From assembly GCA_013398055.1 (NCBI GenBank), contig VZRS01015100.1, forward strand, positions 248,001 through 312,000: 64,000 nt of DNA, given 5' to 3'. Positions 56,946 through 64,000 of this stretch are shown here, in pieces. The notes beneath the pieces are model-generated. The model was given only the letters and a program-made list of their open reading frames with translations. It had not been told where the DNA came from and did no database searches. The position numbers were made by a program, and so were the translations under genes. The DNA is from Ifrita kowaldi (lineage: Eukaryota; Chordata; Aves; Passeriformes; Cinclosomatidae). The stretch's first letter is position 1. Each line of letters opens with the position of its first letter.

Positions 56946-57087
56946 TAGAATCACAGAATGATTTGGGTTGGAGGGGACCTTAAAGATAACCTCATTCCCA
57001 TCCTCCTGCCATGCGTAGGGACACCTTTCACTAGACCATACTGCTCCAAGCCCCATCCAACCTGGCCTTGAACACTTCCAGCCCCTT
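56946..57087 (-). mobile_element. CR1 LINE fragment
   Basis: AGAATCACAGAATGATTTGGG, GGGGACCTTAAAGATAACC, then CATCCAACCTGGCCTTGAACA. A typical reverse CR1 3' end flanked by T-runs on both sides. Confidence 0.9.
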
Positions 57088-57737
57088 TTTTTTTTTAATA
57101 GTTCTCATTTATTTTAAGTCCCATAAGCAGATGAAGCCAAAAACAGAGCATTTTCTATTCTGATAAGTAACTATGCCTTAAAAACATTTATAATGAAGAT
57201 CAGAGACAATATTTAATAATTCAAAACCTAGGAAGGCCTGATGGGACAAGGATACATCCTGAAGGCTCCTTGTCTGTATGGGAAATGGTTATTGCAGCTG
57301 GAGGAGGGAGAGGCTAGGGTTACAGCCTGGGGAGCAGGGATGCTGGAATTTTATGCTGCAGGCATCCTGTGTCACTGAATTCCTCTGTACCTCAGCTCCC
57401 AACTGGAAAATGGGATGATGATTCCCCCCAGCACACAGAGGCACAGCTGAGGTTAAGCCCAGGTCTAGCTCAAGATATGTCCATGGCTCTCAGCAAGCAA
57501 TAAATCCTTCTGGAGTAGCACAAAGCCTGGCACAAAACCACTGCAAAGCACACCAGCAACCAGGGCTCACGTGGACCACAGCCAACACAGCATCTTAAAT
57601 GACAGCACAAAGCCACCCGAGAGCGCACAGGAGCAGTGTCCTCCAGCACATGACCCCAGGCCATGCCCAGCACCACATCCAAGGGGTTGATCCTCCCCTA
57701 GGTAAGAGCTCAGGGCAGTTTCAACAGTCCCAAACCC

Positions 57738-58066
57738 CTCTCCCGGGCACTGACTTGGCTCCGGAGCCAGCGGCAGCAGCCGGTGCGGAGCCCGCGAGCA
57801 GACGCCGCAGCACGAATCCCCCACCAGGGCACCCTGCTCCTGCCAGAGCCGGGCAGGAGTCACCTTCACTCGGTGGCATCGGAGCCAGATCTCCCTGGCG
57901 ACCCGTCAGCCGGCTCCGAGATATGCTGGGGCTGTCTGGGAATTATGTCAGCGGGCACTGTAAATATCCAATGGCCCTTTTATGATCCCGCACGCTCCTG
58001 CTACCTCCCGCTTGGCTCGGAGCCGCGTGCGTGCTCTGTGCTGTGCGCTCAGGACACCGACAGTGA
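57738..58066. promoter_or_regulatory. CpG-dense segment in intron 1
   Basis: By eye about 27 CpG in about 330 bp within otherwise CpG-poor intron. It is followed at 57961 by TAAATATCCAATGG (a CCAAT box) and GCCCTTTTATG (CArG-like). It could be an alternative promoter or enhancer; no start site can be read from sequence. Confidence 0.4.
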
Positions 58067-59069
58067 TCCAAAGCAATGAATGGATAACAGCCAGGTAGTA
58101 TTTGGAGTCACAGCATCCTCAGCCTGCTGCTAAACCAGAGCAGGAGCAGCTCCATCCTGCTTGTGTAACCCGGCCTCGCAGGACATTCCCCATAATTAGA
58201 GGGCCTTTCCCTGCAGTCCCATGGGGGCCGTATGCTGCACTCATGAAAGGATGCTCATAGCCGAGCTTCCTCTCCAGCACATATTTTCAGTCTTCCCTAG
58301 AAACAGCAAAGAGCAAGAGGAAGCAGGAAGGAGGGAAAAAAAATAGTTTAATTAATCTTCATTTAATTTCTGCCATCTTTTAGCAAATGGAAAATAAGTG
58401 AGCAAGCCCATCAGGCCTGTGCTGCTTCCCTGGGCTTTACCAGCCCTCGTGTTTCCCAGATGGGATGCACATCCCACCAGGCCACTGCAGCCAGCAGGGA
58501 ATGCCATCACAGGGTCAGGTTTGACTCTTCCCAACACATCCCACAGGAATGTGGCTGCAGGGTAGATGGGCTTCCCCAGAAACAGATGGGGAAGCAATTC
58601 ATTACCTTAATGAATTTCTTCATGGTGGTTCAGCCCGTTTCTCTGCAGCGGGCTGGGGTTTGGGCAGGTGCTCCCTGCCAAATGCACACCCACAGACGGC
58701 TGTTTGCAAAGAAGGGCAGCAAAAATGGCAGGTTCCATGGAGGTGCTCCCCAGGTGCCCGAGTTCTTGCATATGGATGGGTCAAGTCCAGGCAAGATCTA
58801 ACCCTGAATTATTAGCAGGTCTCCTAGGTTTGGCTATTCCAAAGCTTGAGTGGAGACCTGAGGTTGGGACGTGTCCCACCAACTTGAAGATGTTTACATC
58901 CCCACCTCCTGGTAAAAACAGTAGGATAGAAACAAATATAGAGTCCCATTCCCTTGTCTTATTCAGACACGTTCCCTATAATTGCAACCCCAAATTATTC
59001 CCCCCATACTAAGACTGATTATAACCATCACCAATTTAAAACCAAGTTTCATACCTACATGGTGTTATC

Positions 59070-59310
59070 TAAACTGATAAAGGACAAGATTAAGTTGGAT
59101 ATTAGGAAGAAATTCTTCCCTGTGAGGGTGGTGAGGCCCTGGCACAGGGTGCCCAGAGAAGCTGTGGCTGCCCCATCCCTGAAGTGTCCAAGGCCAGGTT
59201 GGACGGGGCTTGGAGCAACCTGGGATAATGGAAGGTGTCCCTGCCCATGGCAGGGGGTGGAACAAGATGAGCTTTAAGGTCCCCTCCAACCCCATTCTAT
59301 GATTCTATTT
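59070..59310 (+). mobile_element. CR1 LINE 3' end with octamer tail
   Basis: Runs from AAGTTGGATATTAGGAAGAA through GGCACAGGGTGCCCAGAGAAG and GGTGTCCCTGCCCATGGCAGG to GGTCCCCTCCAACCCCATTC and the tail ATTCTATGATTCTAT. It is the best-preserved CR1 in the window and in sense orientation on the plus strand. Confidence 0.95.
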
Positions 59311-62300
59311 ATCCCATTAATCTACTGATTCCCATACTAAGCCCCAGCAGCTCTCTCTGTGTCATTTAACATGACTTGAGGTGCTCCCACCAGCCACAAC
59401 TGCCTCGGGGGAGCGCAGGCTCTGGGCCTGGAGGGGCAGCTCAGAGAAGGTTTTGAATTTCATCCGTTTTCTGCTGCAGAAAAGAAAAACATCATCAGCT
59501 ACAAAAGGTCAGTGCAGAAATTCTTCCTATCCCATCATTAACTGGCATGGTAAGCAAGGAGCTGCTAATTAAGAATAGCATTAAAAACATCTAGATGTTA
59601 AAAGAAGAAAATGGGGCAAAGAAGAAAAATTCAGTGCAAAATTCTGATAAATTACAGACAAAGAGCTCAGGAAATTCTCATTCCCTCTAAGTCTTTTCCC
59701 TTCCTTACAGGAATAGCCATAACTAAGAAAAAGACCGTGACAGAGATGTGCATCCCCTACCCACAAGAACCAAACCACAAGATCACATTAACCAAGTTTC
59801 TTTAGTGCTGATACGGATTAAACGCTTCGTTCCCTCGGGCTATGGAGACACAGCCCTCATGAAGTGCCAGCAATTGAGTTCAAGACATAATGACATGAGG
59901 ACTTGTCCCTCTGGCTCAGGGTGATGCTTAATTGGGTGTGAAGTCAGCTTTTGGATGAGCACTGCCATTGGCATGCTGGCTTCTGTGCATCTCCCGGAGA
60001 GGTGCTGCGTGAGGGGCTCTCCTTCCCCCCCAAACTCACAGCAGGGCAGCTTTCTGCAGCCATGGACTGTGTCTGAAAAGGCCCTTCCCGGGAAACATGA
60101 CACAATGAAATTCCTGCACTGGCAGTGTCTCAGAGGAGCCCATCCTTTTTGCCCATGGCACCTCCAGTCCCTGCTCTAATACCAACAGAGACATACAGAC
60201 ACTCAATACCTCATCTCTCCTTCTCCCACTGATCAAAAAACCCAACAGCGCCAGCAAAGCAACCTCTGGGGAGAAAAGAGGGTACAAATCCCACCTCCCC
60301 CTCAGCCATGAGCCACTGCAGAGCAAGAGCTTCTCCTGGACAAGGACAGACATCGCGCTGGGTCCCCATGAGAGGTCCCAGCAGCTGCACACCCCAAGAT
60401 GGACAAACATCCCATGCAAGCTCCTACCCATGCTCCAGACGGCCATGCTCCTTCAGCCAGGAGAGATGGGATCAGCAGCACGGATCTTCCGAAGGATGGA
60501 GCCAGTTTGAGGGTTGGTTTTGTTGCTCATTCAAGCCTGGAGTCTTTATATAGTGTCAGGGCAGGATCCAAAAGCGGAAGAGAGACACCCACTCCCAGGG
60601 AGTGTAACACACACACTGAAATAAATAGCTCCCTGCCTAAGGGGATGACTCAGGCATCTCACTAGTCCTTAAAGCACAAATCACTGCTAATAAACCCCAG
60701 CAAACTTGGAGGAAGGCCTAGCAAGAGGTCAAGTGGGCAAGACTCAGCATTTGCAGCCTTGCCAGGCATAAAGGAAGAGGAAGGACGAGTAACTACTGGA
60801 AAATAACAATGTCCAGCATTGAAGCAGTGGTCACACCAGCCTAAGCCCTTCCTGCAGTCTACCTGCCTCAAGAGCATTGAGTAGTCCTTGTTATTGTGGA
60901 GAGGTTTTAGTTTTCACTGCCCCTTCTGGAAGCACTCAGGCTTAGCCACCATATGGCTTGAAGTGGCAGGAGGCAACAGAGCCTCACTCCCTGTTTGTCC
61001 AGCTATAATATACAGATATTTATATTTACCTCTTTTGCTCTCCTCTTGAGTGAAAGATGGAGTGCTCTTACATCCCGTATTACGTTCTTCAGGTCAGGTA
61101 ACAAACCTCCCAGCAAGCATAAACTCAATTAATGGCCACTTGGAGACCCTGAGCTGAGCACAAACCCATAAACATGCAGGAGAACGTCTCCCAGGGCTGT
61201 CATTTCGCTGCCACACATAACACTCCAACAGGAGAAAGTCAATAAGACCCATTCACACGTGCTGCATCTGTAATGAACAGTGAGATCACAGCATAGTGTC
61301 CCTCTGGGGGTGATCCATGTCATTGGGAAGATGCCACCTTCATCCTCCCAGCCCAACGTTAGCCCTCCTGAGGTTCTCAGGCCGCAGGTTGGCCAAAGCC
61401 AACCCCACCTTCCTTTGCAAACCCATGGAGCACAGACAGACACCAACCCACCAATCAAAAAGCAAATCAGGCGACAGGAAATGCTGTTAAAAAGAGAAGT
61501 GGAGCAAAGAGAACATATACCAGCAATGCTCCAACAACTATTTTATGCCTTTTCTGTGTCTTGACTGCTCAATACACCAAGTCTTCCAGCAGGGACTGGC
61601 TCTTTTTGACTTGATGGACAGAACAGAAGCTTGTAGACTTCTACTCCCATTAGGGGTGCTTGCACACTGCTGTAATATTAATAGAACAATATTTTCCCCT
61701 CTCTATTCATTATAACTATTCTTTGACTGTTTTTTTTCTTTTTCCTTTGCACCCCCTGTTAGTTTTTCCCACGACATCAACCCAAATCTGCAAGAAACAG
61801 ACACTGCAGGTACCCAAACACAACCTACTGCCCTCACACAAGAGACACATGAGGGGTACACAAGTTACTCTTGAGCCAGGATTTCTGAGAGTTTATTTTT
61901 TTCCTGGGCATCATGATAACTTCATGGAGAGTGACAGACTCACTGTGGGAGCTGTGTTAGGAGTGCCTGCCCTGCTGTGCTCATCCCTTGCAGTGCGTGA
62001 CAGCAGCTCCACTGCCACCCCAGCCCTAATTTGCTCCCACACTGTCACCTCCCCAGGGCTGGCAGAGCTCTAAACGAGAAAACAGGACTGCCAGGCAGAT
62101 CAGGGTTTGTTTACAAATGAGGAATTTGTGAATGCCTGGGAAAGACCCTCCGGAAGGCAAGATCTGTCCTGAAGAGACCAAGGAGCAGCCATGATGGACT
62201 GCCAGGAAGTTCAGATGGAGAGCAGTTGCCTCCTAACCCAGTCATTCCCTCTGCCTTTGCCTGTCCTCGTGTTTCTTTTCCCTGTCCCACCCTCCCGTGG

Positions 62301-64000
62301 GAGGCAGTAAAAAAAGGAGGGTCTCTGAATGAAGATGGCAACTGGGCACTTCCCTCTGAAACACAACTGGAGTTGCTTGGGAACTACAACCAGTATCAAC
62401 AAGGATTGATTAATTCTGATTTCTCCCAGTCTTGCGTTGCAGATCACCAGAGTTGATCGGGGTTTGCTACGAAAGTTCCGTTCTCAAAACCACTTCTCAA
62501 AGGTGGATCTCAGATCCAGGTCATCCCATTTCAGTGTGGATCAGCTTCATCTCTCCCCTTCACCTTACCTGGTGAGGCATCTACATGGTAGTTCTGGCTT
62601 TGAACACTCCAGTTCCCACAGGTTGTGGCAGGAGGTGGGAGATGCCTCAAATCACTCCTGTTTTTCAGTTTGAAATCCTGCCAGGCTCTGTCTTCTCTCC
62701 TCCTTGCCCGGACTGGTCCCACCCAGCTCTCACTGAGATGTGCAAGGGAATTTAGGCTCCCTCTGCCATCAACAGAGAGAAACGGGCACCTCCAGATGGC
62801 AAACCTCTCCACCTAAGCCTGCACTGAGGCTCCTGTGGGATTTCCACGAGGACCCCAGCATGTAACTGAGCACCAGCACATTCACAATGAAAGCCCACTG
62901 CACCTTAAACATCTTGGACATTACAGGTCCCAAGGCAAATCAAGTGACTGCTCAGTTACAGGGCTTGCACCCAGCAGCCCCAGTGACTCAGATGTAGCTT
63001 TAAATCACCTCCCTACAGCAGCAAGAGCAAGAGGTGAGAAGATTCCAGAGGTCTTCTTGCTTCCTCTCTTGGAAAAGGCTGCTCTTTGACATCCAATCCA
63101 CTCAAAAAAAAAAAAAAATCACTGGATGGATGCTTACCAACACCAAAACTTTTCCACACATCTAAAAAGCACATTAAGAGGCTGGAGCAATGCCAAAGAG
63201 AGACCAAAGAGTTCTGCAGGAACTCTCTGCTTTCCCTCATCTGTTGGCAGTCGTACAGCCGAGAAGCCCCGAGGCTGTAACGAAGCAGCTCTTGCCATCC
63301 CAGCCAGTGCCTTGTGTGAGATACTCCCCATCAAACAGGGTGAGTAATTATTTCAGTGCCTCACAATAAAAGCACACGACGCCCCCAAGACACCTCCGCT
63401 GTCAGTGCCACAGGAGGCTGCGCTCGCAGCTTACCCAGGATAAGGCCACGAGAGCCATGTGGGGAGACGAGGTCAGCGCAGCTTCAGGGAGCTGAGCAAG
63501 TTCACACAGCTTGCTCCTCACACAGCCTGCTCTTACTGGAGGAAAACATTCACATTGAAATTTACATCGATCTACTCCTGCAGTCCTGGTGGAATTATCT
63601 TTTGTCACAGGTGACTGTCAGAACAGCCCAAGTCTTTTTGTCTTGCAACCTGATTAGGAGCCATTTAAATATATGGTGGTGAAGGATCCAGCACCCACCG
63701 TCCCTCTGCACTACCTGGTTTTGCCATCATGGGCTCACCAGTCAAGTACATCTAAATACACTCTAAATGCATTCTAAATACAGTCATGAGACTCAGTTCA
63801 GACCACCACAACAATCTGGTTTTGCAATGTGGTTCCTTTTGGATCATCGGGGGCTAAAAATCGCCACATTATTCTAAAGAAATGTGTATCTCAGTGCTGG
63901 AGACTCCTCTCTTTGATGTGCAGGGCCATCACACCAACAGGGATGGGCCATTAATCCTTTGTAGGAACCACTCAGCTCTACCATATCTGTTCTATAGGAG

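Larger units (their letters stand above)
45810..64000 (-). other. KCNQ2: KCNQ2 intron 1 (3' part, 18.2 kb)
   Basis: No KCNQ2 exon 1 and no exon of a neighbouring gene was found to the right of exon 2, so the stretch is read as intron 1. It contains CR1 fragments (51083-51180, 51348-51475, 56946-57087, 59070-59310). It also has AT-rich candidate regulatory blocks (46915-47075, 48895-49150, 52300-52460) and a CpG-dense segment (57738-58066). The rest shows only short chance open frames. Confidence 0.75.

Overview
The window is vertebrate, almost certainly bird, nuclear DNA. It carries most of one gene, the voltage-gated potassium channel KCNQ2 (Kv7.2), on the minus strand. Evidence for a bird (or at least a sauropsid) is the set of CR1 LINE fragments ending in ATTCTATG-type tails, the absence of any Alu or L1 sequence that I could see, and moderately GC-rich, fairly compact introns. 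I found no bacterial, viral or CRISPR content and no second gene that I could support.

Layout, following transcription from high to low coordinates: 64000-45810 is the 3' part of intron 1. Exon 1 (N-terminus and start of S1) lies beyond the right edge. Exons 2-8 (45809-38595) encode S1-S6, the pore and the calmodulin-binding helix A. Exon 9 is a 30-nt microexon (35262-35233). Exon 10 is 29436-29368. After a 14.5-kb intron come exon 11 (14850-14627), exon 12 (13830-13722) and exon 13 (13191-13060), covering the linker, helix B and the start of helix C. A 108-nt cassette exon (10266-10159), which I name 13A, sits inside the next intron. Exon 14 (4363-4240) and the terminal coding exon 15 (3527-2823) finish the subunit-assembly domain and the distal tail. 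2822-1 is 3' UTR and/or downstream sequence. Every exon boundary was placed from splice sites plus protein frame. Without 13A the exons total 2215 nt and stay in frame, giving about 738 residues of a channel expected to be about 836 residues long if exon 1 has the human length.

The most interesting biology is in splicing. The microexon has a UGCAUG (RBFOX-type) motif 8 nt past its donor. Exon 13 uses a GC rather than GT donor. The KCNQ3-like cassette exon 13A lies between that GC donor and a weak acceptor, so three unusual signals converge on the coiled-coil assembly region. Two intronic CpG-dense patches and several AT-rich, homeodomain-motif-rich blocks are candidate regulatory elements.

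The assembly has visible problems. Two near-identical tandem copies (952 bp and 901 bp), each split by a single N, look like unmerged contig overlaps or haplotypes. A 35-N gap at 7804 also has a degraded repeat of its flank. Intron 9 is therefore inflated by about 1.85 kb.
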